NCBI RefSeq assembly: GCF_900091315.1
Contig: NZ_FLSP01000004.1
Location: forward strand, 105,401-169,400
Source: Streptomyces sp. DI166
Lineage (GTDB): Bacteria > Actinomycetota > Actinomycetes > Streptomycetales > Streptomycetaceae
Direction of reading: 5' to 3'
Length of the DNA stretch: 64,000 nucleotides
Shown here piece after piece: positions 9,796-18,224 of this stretch. The position numbers and the translations under genes are program-made. The notes under the pieces are model-generated. The model searched no databases. It had not been told where the DNA came from and saw nothing but the letters and a program-made list of their open reading frames with translations. Numbering within the stretch: the first letter of the stretch is position 1; the number at the start of each line of letters is the position of its first letter.

Positions 9796-11054
9796 CGCCG
9801 GGCCCGCCACCCGAGCAGGGCGCACTGGAGGGTCATGGCGAGCGCCAGCGCCAGACACACCCCCGGCAGCCCGAGCCCGGACAGCAGGTACGCCAGCGGC
9901 AGTTGGACGGCCGTCCCCAGCAGCGTCACGCGCAGCAGCAGCGGGGAGCCGCCGCTGCCCTCGAAGACCCCGCCCAGGGCGATGAAGCAGCCCATGAGCA
10001 GCAGGTAGGGGCCGATGCAGCGCAGGAAGAGCACGCCCTGGTCCGCGACCCGCGGTCCGGCGCCGAAGGCGGCCATGAGCCAGGGCGCGGCCACCGCCAG
10101 CAGCGCGGACGCGGTCAGCGCCACCGCCCCGGCCACCAGGACGACCTGCCGTCCGATGGCCCGCCGCTCGTCGTGTCCGGCGCCGCGGGTGTGCGCGGTG
10201 TGGATGGCGGCGGCCTGGCGCAGCGCGTAGAAGGCCATGGTGGCGACGTAGAGGACCTTGTAGGCGATCGCGTACGCGGCCACCGCGGTCACCCCGAGCC
10301 GGGCCACGATCGCCACCAGGGCCAGCGCGCCGGTCTGCCGGACGGTGAAGTCGGCGGCCATGGGCAGGCCGGTGGCCAGGGTGCGGCGGGGCGAGAACGG
10401 GGCGGGTGAGCGGGAGGCCTCGCGCAGCAGTGCGTTGCGGCGCAGGGCGATCAGGCCGACCGCGAGGGCGGCGGTGCGGCACAGGACCGTGGCGGCGGCG
10501 GCGCCCTCAACGCCGTAGTAGTGGATCGCGAAGGGGTCGCAGACCAGGATCAGGCCGTTGGCGAGGAGCGCGAGGCGCATCGGGGTGCGGGTGTCGCCGG
10601 TGCCCTTGAGGATGCCGTCGAGCAGGGTCTGGGCGAAGAAGACTGCGATGCCGGGCAGGGAGATCGCGAAGTAGGCCGTGGCCAGGGGCACCGCCGGGCC
10701 GTCGCCGCCGAGGACCAGGCGGGCCAGGGGCTCGCACAGCAGCAGGCCGCCGCCGATGACCACGGGGGTGAGAAGGGCGTACAGCGCCCAGCCGCCGCGT
10801 ACGGCCGCGCGTACGGCCGCCGGGTCGCGGGCGCCCCTGGCGTGCGCGACCAGCACGGTGGTGCCGGAGCCGAAGACCAGGGCGACGCCGAGGAGCACGT
10901 TCTCGGTGTTGGTGGCGACGGCCACGGCGGCGACGGCGGGGCCGCCGAGCCGGGAGACCCAGACGGTGTTGATGATCCCGGCGGCGACGGAGGCCAGGAG
11001 CGAGAAGTAGACGGGGTGGGCGAGCGAGACGAGTGTCCGGCGATGAGCGTCCAT
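9756..11054 (-). CDS. MATE-family efflux transporter
   Basis: A 432-residue inner-membrane exporter of the MATE family (12 predicted helices in two halves) that expels drugs or metabolites using a cation gradient. The start MDAHRRTLVSLAHPVYFSLLASV is typical, as is SRLGGPAVAAVAVATNTENV in helix 2 and the repeated pattern in the second half. It lies divergent from a padR-type gene across an 89-bp region with a perfect palindrome, so transcription is probably repressed by that PadR protein. The natural substrate is unknown. Confidence 0.92.
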   Translation of the reverse strand: MDAHRRTLVSLAHPVYFSLLASVAAGIINTVWVSRLGGPAVAAVAVATNTENVLLGVALVFGSGTTVLVAHARGARDPAAVRAAVRGGWALYALLTPVVIGGGLLLCEPLARLVLGGDGPAVPLATAYFAISLPGIAVFFAQTLLDGILKGTGDTRTPMRLALLANGLILVCDPFAIHYYGVEGAAAATVLCRTAALAVGLIALRRNALLREASRSPAPFSPRRTLATGLPMAADFTVRQTGALALVAIVARLGVTAVAAYAIAYKVLYVATMAFYALRQAAAIHTAHTRGAGHDERRAIGRQVVLVAGAVALTASALLAVAAPWLMAAFGAGPRVADQGVLFLRCIGPYLLLMGCFIALGGVFEGSGGSPLLLRVTLLGTAVQLPLAYLLSGLGLPGVCLALALAMTLQCALLGWRARRQEGSEVSLVRVA

Positions 11055-11065
11055 CAGCGAGTTCC

Positions 11066-11106
11066 CTCTTTCCGAGCTACATCGAATCGAGGTAGCTCGG
11101 AAAGAG
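11066..11106. promoter_or_regulatory. Perfect 15-bp-arm palindrome between MATE and padR genes
   Basis: CTCTTTCCGAGCTAC (11066-11080) and its exact complement GTAGCTCGGAAAGAG (11092-11106) flank an 11-bp centre. The centre itself extends the symmetry imperfectly (TACATCGA against TCGAGGTA). It fills the divergent promoter region and is the likely operator for the PadR-type repressor encoded at 11144. Confidence 0.75.
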
Positions 11107-11143
11107 GTAGCATGGCGGCCACGTCACCCGCAAGGAGGTACCG

Positions 11144-11689
11144 GTGCTGGAGCTGTCGATCCTGGGCTTCCTCGCCGAGCAGCCGCTGCACGGCTACGAG
11201 CTGAAGGAGCGCATCAAGGCGCTCAGCGGGCACGTCCGGCCGGTGAGCGACGGCGCGCTGTACCCCGCGATCACCCGGCTCACCAAGGCGGGCCTGCTGG
11301 ACCAGCGCACCGAGCCCGGCGCGAGCGCCGCCCCGCGCCGGATCCTGTCACTGACCGAGGAGGGCCGCGCCGAGTTGCTGGAGCGGCTGCGGCACCCCAA
11401 GCCGGTGGAGATCAGCGACCAGGTCCGCTTCAACACCGTGCTGTCGTTCCTGCGGCACCTGCCCGACCGGCGCGAGCAGGCCGCCGTCCTGCGCCGTCGC
11501 CTGGAGTTCCTGGACGCGCCGTCGAGCTTCTTCTACCGGGACGGCGAGCCGGTGCGGGCGGAGGAGGCCGGCGATCTGTTCCGGCAGGGCATGCTGCGGG
11601 TGGCGCGGGCGACGGGGGCGGCGGAGCGGGCGTGGCTGACGGAGGCGATCGAGGTACTGGACCCGGCCGACGGGGCTCAGTCGAACTGA
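11144..11689 (+). CDS. PadR-family transcriptional regulator
   Basis: A 181-residue regulator. The N-terminal winged helix has the PadR pattern LSILGFLAEQPLHGYELKE (3-21), then SDGALYPAITRLTKAGLLDQ. A helical C-terminal part (about 95-175) would dimerise, as in subfamily 1 PadR proteins. The GTG at 11144 follows AAGGAGG by 7 nt. Divergent from the MATE exporter, so it most likely represses that gene and itself, with release by an exporter substrate. The 3' end overlaps the convergent lipoprotein gene by 13 nt. Confidence 0.92.
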   Translation: MLELSILGFLAEQPLHGYELKERIKALSGHVRPVSDGALYPAITRLTKAGLLDQRTEPGASAAPRRILSLTEEGRAELLERLRHPKPVEISDQVRFNTVLSFLRHLPDRREQAAVLRRRLEFLDAPSSFFYRDGEPVRAEEAGDLFRQGMLRVARATGAAERAWLTEAIEVLDPADGAQSN

Positions 11690-12861
11690 CCGCGCAGGTA
11701 CTCCTGCCACTGCGCGGTGAACTCCTCCGGGCTCGTCCCGAGCACCTGCTCCATCGCCTGCTCGACCGCGCCGGAGCGGGTCTCGTGCGCGCCGACGGCC
11801 CGGTAGAACTCCCCCAGTTTCGCCTCGCCCCAGCGGTCGGCGATCATCCGGCAGGCCATCCAGCCGCTCTCGTACGCCTGGGCGAGGCTCGCCGAGTCCC
11901 CGGTGAACGCGAAGTCCTCGTCGGTCGGCAGCCCCGACGGGATCTCGTCCTCGCTCACCGCCCGCCACAGCTCGGGCGCGGCGTCGGAGGGCTTGCGGCC
12001 CGAGCCGAGGTAGCCGACCCAGTCGGCGTAGCCCTCGGAGAGCCACAGCGGGGTGGCGGGGCCGGTGTGGGCGCGGGTGGCGACATGGGTGGTCTCGTGG
12101 GTGAGCACGACCTGCTTGCCACTCTGGCCCAGGACGCCGTACGCGACCGGGTTGAGGATGATCCGGTCCGCCGGCGCGTGGGCGCGGGTGCCGGTCTCGC
12201 CGGTGGTCACGGCGGCGATCCCCCGGTACGAGGAGGCGGGCGACCCGAGCAGCCCGGCCATGCCCTCCAGCGACTCCGGTACCAGCACGACGGTGCCGCG
12301 CGGCCACTCGGTGCCCCAGGCCCGGTTCACCGCGGGCACGGCCCGGTCGGCCATCCCGGCAAAGGCCCGCAGCCGCTCGTCGGACTGCCCCACCCCGAGG
12401 ACGGTGCTGTGCTCGCCCCGGACGACCTCCACCCGCCCCTGGTCCCACAGCTGCTCGGGCGCCTTGGCCGCGGGCCGCTCGGAGGCCACGTACCACTCCC
12501 CCGAGGCGTCGAGCCCGAGCCGCACGGTACGGCGGACGACGACCGGGGCCCGGTCGTGTCCCTCGATCCGGTAGCTCAGCTCGACATCGGCGGTGGCGCT
12601 GTCGCCCGCCCGCTCCACACCGGTCACCCGGTACACCCAGTCGGCGAACGGCACCGCCGCGAGCTCCTCGAACCCGGTCCGCGTCCCGGTCCGCGCGAAG
12701 GCCGCCGCGTCGTCCGCGACGACGGCCTCGGCCCGCCGGTCCAGCACCCGCTGCACCGAGTCCCGGGCCGCGTCGGTGACATCCCGTTCCCCGCACGCCA
12801 CCAGCGACCCGAGCAGCATCCAGAGCACCACCACCCCGGACGCCCACCGCCGACCAGCCAT
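11677..12861 (-). CDS. Lipoprotein with HExxH metallopeptidase-like domain
   Basis: A 394-residue secreted lipoprotein. The signal MAGRRWASGVVVLWMLLGSLVAC gives lipobox LVAC (Cys 23). The first half resembles an NTF2-like domain (DAARDSVQRVLDRRAEAVVADDAAAFA). The second half holds HETTH at about 255-259 followed by WLSEGYADW, the layout of a peptidase MA-like gluzincin with the third zinc ligand in the downstream Glu. It is probably an active zinc peptidase at the outer membrane face, but substrate is unknown. ATG 12861 is chosen because it directly precedes the signal peptide. Confidence 0.8.
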   Translation of the reverse strand: MAGRRWASGVVVLWMLLGSLVACGERDVTDAARDSVQRVLDRRAEAVVADDAAAFARTGTRTGFEELAAVPFADWVYRVTGVERAGDSATADVELSYRIEGHDRAPVVVRRTVRLGLDASGEWYVASERPAAKAPEQLWDQGRVEVVRGEHSTVLGVGQSDERLRAFAGMADRAVPAVNRAWGTEWPRGTVVLVPESLEGMAGLLGSPASSYRGIAAVTTGETGTRAHAPADRIILNPVAYGVLGQSGKQVVLTHETTHVATRAHTGPATPLWLSEGYADWVGYLGSGRKPSDAAPELWRAVSEDEIPSGLPTDEDFAFTGDSASLAQAYESGWMACRMIADRWGEAKLGEFYRAVGAHETRSGAVEQAMEQVLGTSPEEFTAQWQEYLRGQFD

Positions 12862-12920
12862 GCGGAGATCGTACGGTGCGAAACGGACGAAGGTCAGACC
12901 GTGTGACGGGACCGGCCCGG

Positions 12921-13928
12921 TCAGACCCTGGTCACCGTCGCACCCGGCATCATCCCCACCGGGTCGTAGCGGACCGGGGCGCCCGGGTAGGGGGCGTGGA
13001 TGACCTGGCCGTTGCCCACGTACATGCCCACATGGCTGGCGTCGGAGCGGTAGGTGACCAGGTCGCCGGGGCGGGCCTGGGAGAGCGGGACCTGACGGCC
13101 CGCGTGGCGCTGGGCCTGGGAGGTGCGCGGCAGGGAGACGCCCGCCTGGGCGTAGGACCACTGCATCAGGCCGGAGCAGTCGAACCCGCTGGGGCCGTTG
13201 GCGCCCCAGACGTACGGCTTGCCGAGGGCGGAGCGGGCGGCGGCGATCGCGGCGGCGGCGCGGCCGGAGGCCGGGACACCGCCCCCGAGGTCGGGCATAC
13301 GGCCGGAGCGGGAGGCCCGGTCGTAGGCGGCGCGCTCGTCCAGCGGAAGGGAGTTGAGGAGCCGGCGGGCCTTGGCCAGCTTGTTCTCCACCGTCCGCTT
13401 GTGCGCGGCCACGGCCTTGCGGCTCTTCTCCAGTTCCCCGAGCTTGCGCGTGGCCTCGGCGCGGTCCTGCGCCAGTCCGCGCATCGCGTCCTGAAGGTCC
13501 TTCAGCTCGCCCGCCTGGTGCGAGGTGATCCGGTCCAGGACGGAGGCCTTGTCGAGGTAGTCGTCCGGGTCGTCGGAGAAGAGGAGGGCGAGCGACGGGT
13601 CGATGCCCCCGGACCGGTACTGCGCCCCGGCCAGCGAACCCAGCGACTCCCGCATGGAGTTGATGCGCTCCTGCTGCCGTGCGATCCGGTCCTGTGCGGT
13701 GCTGACCTGCGTGCGCAGCGAGTCGGCGCGTTCATCGGCCTTGTTGTACGCCTCGGTGGCTTTCTCGGCCTCCTCGTAGAGGCGGTCCACCTCGGCCCGG
13801 GTGTCGTCGTGCGGCGCTGCCGAGGCCGGTACGACCGCGAACGCGGCGGCCGCCGCTGAGATGACGCAGAGCGCGGCACTCGCGCCGCGGTCGAACCCGG
13901 ACGGTACAAGGCGACGATGGGACCCCAC
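12921..13928 (-). CDS. Secreted NlpC/P60 (C40) peptidoglycan endopeptidase
   Basis: A protein of about 335 residues with a signal peptide (cleavage near VVPASAAP), a long coiled coil (about 45-195) and a C-terminal NlpC/P60 domain. The domain has the catalytic Cys in SGFDCSGLMQWSY, His in SDASHVGMYVG and the polar residue in VIHAPYPG. It cuts the D-Glu-meso/LL-diaminopimelate bond in stem peptides during growth or sporulation; the coiled coil probably regulates access, as in RipA-like proteins. The GTG at 13928 is preferred because it gives VGSHRRL before the signal; an open extension to 14015 is possible. Tandem paralogue of the next gene upstream. Confidence 0.9.
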   Translation of the reverse strand: MGSHRRLVPSGFDRGASAALCVISAAAAAFAVVPASAAPHDDTRAEVDRLYEEAEKATEAYNKADERADSLRTQVSTAQDRIARQQERINSMRESLGSLAGAQYRSGGIDPSLALLFSDDPDDYLDKASVLDRITSHQAGELKDLQDAMRGLAQDRAEATRKLGELEKSRKAVAAHKRTVENKLAKARRLLNSLPLDERAAYDRASRSGRMPDLGGGVPASGRAAAAIAAARSALGKPYVWGANGPSGFDCSGLMQWSYAQAGVSLPRTSQAQRHAGRQVPLSQARPGDLVTYRSDASHVGMYVGNGQVIHAPYPGAPVRYDPVGMMPGATVTRV

Positions 13929-14048
13929 AGGAAGCCGCACCCCTTCCGCTGGCGGACAAGGACCGTTCCCCGTCGAGGGGGAAACGCGGCAGACAGTAGC
14001 CCCGCGGCAGGGCACCGACCAACGACCTCCGTGCCCGCAAACGGTGAC

Positions 14049-14080
14049 GCCCCGCCTATGACGCAGGTCATGGGCGGGGC
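14049..14080 (-). terminator. Strong hairpin after the second NlpC/P60 gene
   Basis: GCCCCGCC pairs with GGCGGGGC, then a T-G wobble and ATGAC/GTCAT close a 4-nt loop, giving a 14-step stem. It lies 67 nt beyond the stop at 14147 in the direction of transcription and before the next NlpC/P60 gene. It is a probable terminator separating the paralogues. Confidence 0.65.
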
Positions 14081-14146
14081 GCGGGGTCAGTTCCGCTCGG
14101 TGTGATTCGCCCGAACGGGCGGCACCGTGTCCTGATCTTGGAAGGG

Positions 14147-15181
14147 TCAGATCCGGACGCCGAACTGGAACGGCATGTTGTTGATCGACTCGTAGCGCAC
14201 GACCGTGCCGGTGCGCGGGGCGTGCAGCACCTGGCCGTTGCCGGCGTAGAAGCCGACGTGGTGCAGGTCGCCGTAGAAGATGACCAGGTCGCCGACCTTG
14301 AGGTCGGACTGGCTGTAGATCCTGGTACCGGCGTTGGCCTGCGCCTGCGAGGTGCGCGGGATGGAGACGCCGGCCTGGGCGAAGGCCCAGGAGGTCAGGC
14401 CCGAGCAGTCGAAGGAGGACGGGCCGGAGGCGCCGTAGACGTAGGGCGAGCCGATCTTGCTCTGGGCGGCCTGGAAGGCGGCCATGGCCCGGCCGGAGCC
14501 CTGCGCGGCGTTGCCGAGGTCGACGCGGTCGGCGGAGGAACGCGTGGCGCGCTCCTCCTCCTTGGCGAGGGCGGCCTTCTCCGCGGCGGTGAGGGAGTTC
14601 AGGAGCTTCTGCGCCTCGGCGAGCTTGTCCTGGACTTCCTGCTTCTTCTTGCCCAGTTCGGTCCGGGTGGAGGCCAGGTCCTTGAGCTTCTCGGTGGCCT
14701 CGGCGCGGTCCTGGGCGAGTTCGCGCTGCTTGTCCTGGATCTTCTTGAGCTGCTCGACCTGCTGGCTGCTCAACTGGTCGAGCGTGGAGGCCTTGTCGAG
14801 GTAGTCGTCCGGGTCCGCGGAGAGGAACAGCTGGACCGAGGAGTCGATGGAGCCGGTGCGGTACTGCGCGGCGGCGGCCAGGCCTATGGAGTCACGCATG
14901 TCGTTCAGGTCTTCCTGACCGCGCGCGACGTTGTCCTGGATGGTGGAGATCTCCTTCTGGAGCTTCTCCTGCTTCTCCTTGGCCCCGTTGTACTTCTCGG
15001 TGGCCTGCTCGGCCTCCTCGTAGAGCTTGTCGACCTTGGCCTTGACCTCGTCCTTGCTCGGCTTCTCGCTGGGCGCGGCGTTGGCCGCCTGAGAGCTGAT
15101 GGCCACGGCGGCGGCAGCGGCGGTGGTCAGCACGGTCACACGTGCGCGGCTCGGCTGCTTGGGTCGACGGTGGGACGCCAC
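14147..15181 (-). CDS. Secreted NlpC/P60 (C40) peptidoglycan endopeptidase
   Basis: A 344-residue protein with a Sec signal (cleavage near QAANAAPSE), a coiled coil rich in Lys and Glu (about 45-210), and a C-terminal NlpC/P60 domain. Catalytic Cys lies in SSFDCSGLTSWAF, His in DLHHVGFYAG and a second His in VLHAPRTG. It hydrolyses peptidoglycan stem peptides outside the cell. The GTG at 15181 follows AAGGAG by 11 nt. Shares layout and about half its residues with the neighbouring paralogue, so the pair arose by tandem duplication. The paralogue at 12921 is expressed separately if the intervening hairpin acts. Confidence 0.93.
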   Translation of the reverse strand: MASHRRPKQPSRARVTVLTTAAAAAVAISSQAANAAPSEKPSKDEVKAKVDKLYEEAEQATEKYNGAKEKQEKLQKEISTIQDNVARGQEDLNDMRDSIGLAAAAQYRTGSIDSSVQLFLSADPDDYLDKASTLDQLSSQQVEQLKKIQDKQRELAQDRAEATEKLKDLASTRTELGKKKQEVQDKLAEAQKLLNSLTAAEKAALAKEEERATRSSADRVDLGNAAQGSGRAMAAFQAAQSKIGSPYVYGASGPSSFDCSGLTSWAFAQAGVSIPRTSQAQANAGTRIYSQSDLKVGDLVIFYGDLHHVGFYAGNGQVLHAPRTGTVVRYESINNMPFQFGVRI

Positions 15182-15233
15182 GGAGGCGAACTCCTTCTTC
15201 TCAGTGATCTTCCGATCGAAGGTTCGAAGGCAG

Positions 15234-15263
15234 ACCCTAGTGATACCGCTGTGATGAGTTCAA
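15234..15263 (-). promoter_or_regulatory. Candidate promoter for the NlpC/P60 gene at 14147
   Basis: Reading leftward, TTGAAC (15263-15258) and TAGGGT (15239-15234) are separated by 18 bp, matching a vegetative sigma consensus. It would give a 5' leader of about 45 nt. The surrounding DNA (15182-15391) is noticeably AT-richer than the genes. I looked for and did not find a c-di-AMP riboswitch here. Confidence 0.5.
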
Positions 15264-15391
15264 ATCCCTGGGCGATTTATCCCGCGCTTAGCCCGGATTC
15301 TTTACCTTCAACCCACGTGCCGTGATAGCCACTTGACGCTGGGTTGCGCGACAGACCCGCCAATTCGGGCATTACCGCTCTACGTTGACCT

Positions 15392-16735
15392 TCAGGACAG
15401 TCGCTTCAGAAGCACCGCAGAAGCCACCGGCCGGGCGCCCGCCCTGGCGATGCCGTCGGCCACCTCGCGGTCGGTCGAGACGACGATGACCGGACGCCCC
15501 GGCGGCTCCGCCCGCACCAGCTGGCGGATCAGCTCGTCCGCGGTCACCCCGGGCTTGGAGAACAGCACCCGCACCCCGCGCGGCGGCGCCAGCAGCACCG
15601 GCGCGGCCAGTTCGGCCCCGTCGAAGACGCAGGTCACCTCGGCGCCGGTCTGCGCGGCGAGCTGGGAGAGCTGGCCGAGGAGTCTGAGCCGCTGCTTCTC
15701 CAGCGGCATCTGGGGATAGCCGGTCTTGGTGACGTTGTAGCCGTCGACCACCAGATGCGCCTGCGGCAACGCCAGCAACTGGTCGAGGATGGCCGGATCG
15801 TTCTCGGACAGCGCGCGGGCGGCGATGTCCTTCGGGGTCATACGTCCCGGTTCGACCGCGTCCACGGTCTCCGCGGGACGCACCGACACCGGGGGCAACG
15901 CCAGCTCCCGGCGCAGCCCTTGGGTGGCGTCCAGCAGGGTGTCCAGCAGCAGCCGCACCCGCATGTCCTCCACGCTGCGGCCCTCGCGCGCCGCCTTGCG
16001 GGTGGCCTCCAGGGCGGCCTCGGCCTCCCCCAGCCGGGACTTCAGCCGCCGGGTCTCGCTCTCGGCCGCCGACACCTGCCCGTGCGCCTCGGCGCGCACC
16101 GCCTCGATCTCGCCCTGCGCCTTGCGCAGCGCCGCCTCCCCGCGCTTGACATCGCTCTGGGCGGCGCGCAGCTTGCGGTGAAGCGATTCGGCTTCCTTCC
16201 TGGCCGCGTCCAGCTCGGTGCGCAGCCGTTCGGTCTCGGTGCGGACCTGCTCCCGCGCCTGGGCGAGTTCGGCGCGCAGCCGCTCCAGCTCGGCCCGGCT
16301 CTCCTCGTCGGCGCGCTCGGCGTGGGCCCGCTGGGCCTCCTCGCCGGCCGCGGTGACCAGCTTCACCCAGTCGGTGGGCCGCAGCACATAGGCCGCGGCC
16401 GCCACATCGAGCGGGTCCGCGGCCGGGGGCGGCGAGCCGGAGTCCAGGGCGCCGGCGAGTTCCGGCTGCGCCTCTCTGAGCTTCTCCCCGATCCGCTGGC
16501 GGAAGAGCGGATCGGTCTCCAGCGCGGCGGCCATCGCGTTCCCGGCGAACTTGGCGCGCCGGTTCGGGGCGAACCGGGCGTACTGCCGCAGCTGTGCGGG
16601 CAGTTCGCCGATCGTCAACTGGCCGAAACCGTCCGAGACGATCTGGACGACCCGCTTGCGCACGCCCTCGGGCAACGGACGGTCGAGCACCTCAGCGGCG
16701 CCGTCGCCCGGCCCCCCGCCTGCGGTCTCCACCAT
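15392..16735 (-). CDS. NYN-domain (YacP-like) RNA-binding/nuclease protein with coiled coil
   Basis: A 447-residue cytoplasmic protein. Residues 1-130 are a helical N-terminal domain (RKRVVQIVSDGFGQLTIGEL, FAPNRRAKFAGNAMAAAL). A long charged coiled coil spans about 135-250. The C-terminus has a PIN-like NYN domain of the YacP type: HLVVDGYNVTKTGYPQM, TCVFDGAEL, VLFSKPGVTADELI and VVSTDREVADGIA. These acidic residues form a probable metal-dependent RNase site. Homologues are conserved through Streptomyces; a role in RNA processing is inferred from YacP/Rae1 relatives. Gene product starts MVETAGGG at 16735. Confidence 0.85.
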   Translation of the reverse strand: MVETAGGGPGDGAAEVLDRPLPEGVRKRVVQIVSDGFGQLTIGELPAQLRQYARFAPNRRAKFAGNAMAAALETDPLFRQRIGEKLREAQPELAGALDSGSPPPAADPLDVAAAAYVLRPTDWVKLVTAAGEEAQRAHAERADEESRAELERLRAELAQAREQVRTETERLRTELDAARKEAESLHRKLRAAQSDVKRGEAALRKAQGEIEAVRAEAHGQVSAAESETRRLKSRLGEAEAALEATRKAAREGRSVEDMRVRLLLDTLLDATQGLRRELALPPVSVRPAETVDAVEPGRMTPKDIAARALSENDPAILDQLLALPQAHLVVDGYNVTKTGYPQMPLEKQRLRLLGQLSQLAAQTGAEVTCVFDGAELAAPVLLAPPRGVRVLFSKPGVTADELIRQLVRAEPPGRPVIVVSTDREVADGIARAGARPVASAVLLKRLS

Positions 16736-16805
16736 CCGTCGTCACCCCAATACCTGTGCGGGATCCCCCGGCTGAGGGGATCACCCGAACGGGGCCCGCT
16801 CCCGC

Positions 16806-17045
16806 TCAGGAGCCGGCGCCCGGCCTGTCCACGAGTTCCACCTGGTCCACGGCGTTGCACCAGCGGCAGCGCACCGACTCGATGGTCTCATTGACCACCT
16901 CGCGCTCCTCGACCTTGGGCTCACCGGCGAGGTCGAGGTGGACGTACTCGACGACCTTCGACGAGCGCGTCACATCGAAGCGGGTGAGGTTGCCGCAGAG
17001 CGTGCAGCGCCACCGCGTGGTGGCGGTCGGCAGGGGAACCGTCAT
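16806..17045 (-). CDS. Small zinc-ribbon protein
   Basis: A 79-residue protein with two Cys pairs, RCTLCGNLTRFDV (about 13-25) and VRCRWCNAV (about 59-67), forming a probable treble-clef or ribbon zinc site. Between them lies EYVHLDLAGEPKVEEREVV. No catalytic motif is present. The ATG at 17045 is chosen: AAGGAAAG lies about 10 nt upstream, and codons further upstream lack conserved character. Divergent from the rhomboid gene. Function unknown; widely conserved among Streptomyces by my recollection. Confidence 0.75.
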   Translation of the reverse strand: MTVPLPTATTRWRCTLCGNLTRFDVTRSSKVVEYVHLDLAGEPKVEEREVVNETIESVRCRWCNAVDQVELVDRPGAGS

Positions 17046-17199
17046 CTCGACCGTTCTTTCCTTCCAGTGTCGGTGACCCACCGGTATCCCGGTGCGTATG
17101 GCTCGTAACCCTACGGCCTGTGCACGACTCGCCGCTCGGCTGTCCACGGCGGCGAGGCACTCTGTCAGAGTTGCTCCCTTTACGTCATGCTCTGTGTTC

Positions 17200-17934
17200 A
17201 TGATCAGCAAGTGGAGCAGCACGGTCCGAGGGCTGCGGATGCCGTCCGCACCGGTCACATACACCCTGGTCGGGCTGTGCACACTGATCTTCCTGATCGG
17301 GCCCGCCTCGGGCCTGAACCCGGGGTACGGCACCGGCGAGGAGCTGATCGCGACCCAGCGGGCCTACTTCCGGCGCTGGGGGGTGGTCCCGGCGGTGCTG
17401 TTCGAGGGCGAGGCGCGGGCCGCGCTCACCCCGGCGACCGCGCTGTTCGTGCACGGCAGCTGGGTGCACCTGCTGGGCAACATGCTCTTCCTCTACGTCT
17501 TCGGCGTGATGACCGAGGAGCGCATGGGCCGCGTGCAGTTCCTCCTCTTCTACCTGGGCTGCGGCTATCTCGCGCTGCTCGGGTACGCGGCCGCCAACGC
17601 CGACTCCGAACAGTCACTGGTCGGCGCGTCCGGCGCGATCTCGGCGGTGCTCGGCGCCTTCCTCGCGCTGTTCCCGCGGGCCCGGGTGACCAGCCTGCTG
17701 CCCTTCCTCCTCTTCCTGCCCCTGCGCTTCCCCGCGTATGTCGTGCTGCCCTTCTGGGCGGCCCTTCAGTGGCTGGCGGCGGGGCAGGCCACGAGCGGTC
17801 CCGGAGTGGCCTATCTGGCCCATCTCGTGGGCTTCGGCCTGGGGTGCGGCTTCGCCTGGGTGCGGTTCGGCCGTACGACTAGAGTGAGGCCGAAGCCTGC
17901 GACGCCGGCCCCCGAGGGAGAGAAACAGCCGTGA
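17200..17934 (+). CDS. Rhomboid-family intramembrane serine protease
   Basis: A protein of about 244 residues with six to seven hydrophobic helices that cleaves membrane proteins within the bilayer. The dyad is visible: Ser144 in VGASGAISAVLG and His208 in YLAHLVGFGLG. The conserved HGSWVHLLGNMLFLYVFG and ERMGRVQFLLFYL segments precede them. The start is either ATG 17200 or ATG 17239 (MPSAPVT); neither has a clear ribosome-binding site. Its stop codon overlaps the start of the AsnC-type gene by 4 nt (GTGA), so the two are translationally coupled. Confidence 0.9.
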   Translation: MISKWSSTVRGLRMPSAPVTYTLVGLCTLIFLIGPASGLNPGYGTGEELIATQRAYFRRWGVVPAVLFEGEARAALTPATALFVHGSWVHLLGNMLFLYVFGVMTEERMGRVQFLLFYLGCGYLALLGYAAANADSEQSLVGASGAISAVLGAFLALFPRARVTSLLPFLLFLPLRFPAYVVLPFWAALQWLAAGQATSGPGVAYLAHLVGFGLGCGFAWVRFGRTTRVRPKPATPAPEGEKQP

Positions 17935-18212
17935 TCACCGCGATCGTCCTCATCAAGACCAGCGTGGACCGGATCCCCGAGATCGCGGAGCAGATCGCTT
18001 CGCTGGACAGCGTGAGCGAGGTCTTCTCCGTCACCGGCACCTACGACCTGATCGCCATGGTCCGGGTCAAGGAGCACGAGGACCTCGCCGAGGTCATCCC
18101 CGGCAGCATCAGCAAGATCCCCGGCGTCGAGGCCACGGACACCCACGTGGCCTTCAGGACGTACTCCCAGCACGACCTGGAGGCCGCGTTCTCCATCGGC
18201 CTCGACGGCTAG
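17931..18212 (+). CDS. Stand-alone Lrp/AsnC ligand-binding (RAM) domain protein
   Basis: A 93-residue protein equal to the RAM effector domain of Lrp/AsnC regulators with no helix-turn-helix. It has the pattern SVSEVFSVTGTYDLIAMVRVKEHEDLAEVI and a final beta strand VAFRTYSQHDLEAAFS. Such proteins form oligomers that bind amino acids. The GTG at 17931 follows GAGGGAGAG and overlaps the rhomboid stop. A function with the rhomboid protease is implied only by coupling. It may modulate full-length Lrp proteins; not established. Confidence 0.9.
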   Translation: MITAIVLIKTSVDRIPEIAEQIASLDSVSEVFSVTGTYDLIAMVRVKEHEDLAEVIPGSISKIPGVEATDTHVAFRTYSQHDLEAAFSIGLDG

Positions 18213-18224
18213 CCCGGCTCGCAT

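Noticed and set aside
15182..15391. Possible c-di-AMP (ydaO) riboswitch before the NlpC/P60 gene
   Set aside because: Such elements precede related cell-wall hydrolase genes in Streptomyces, but the conserved blocks are not present here.
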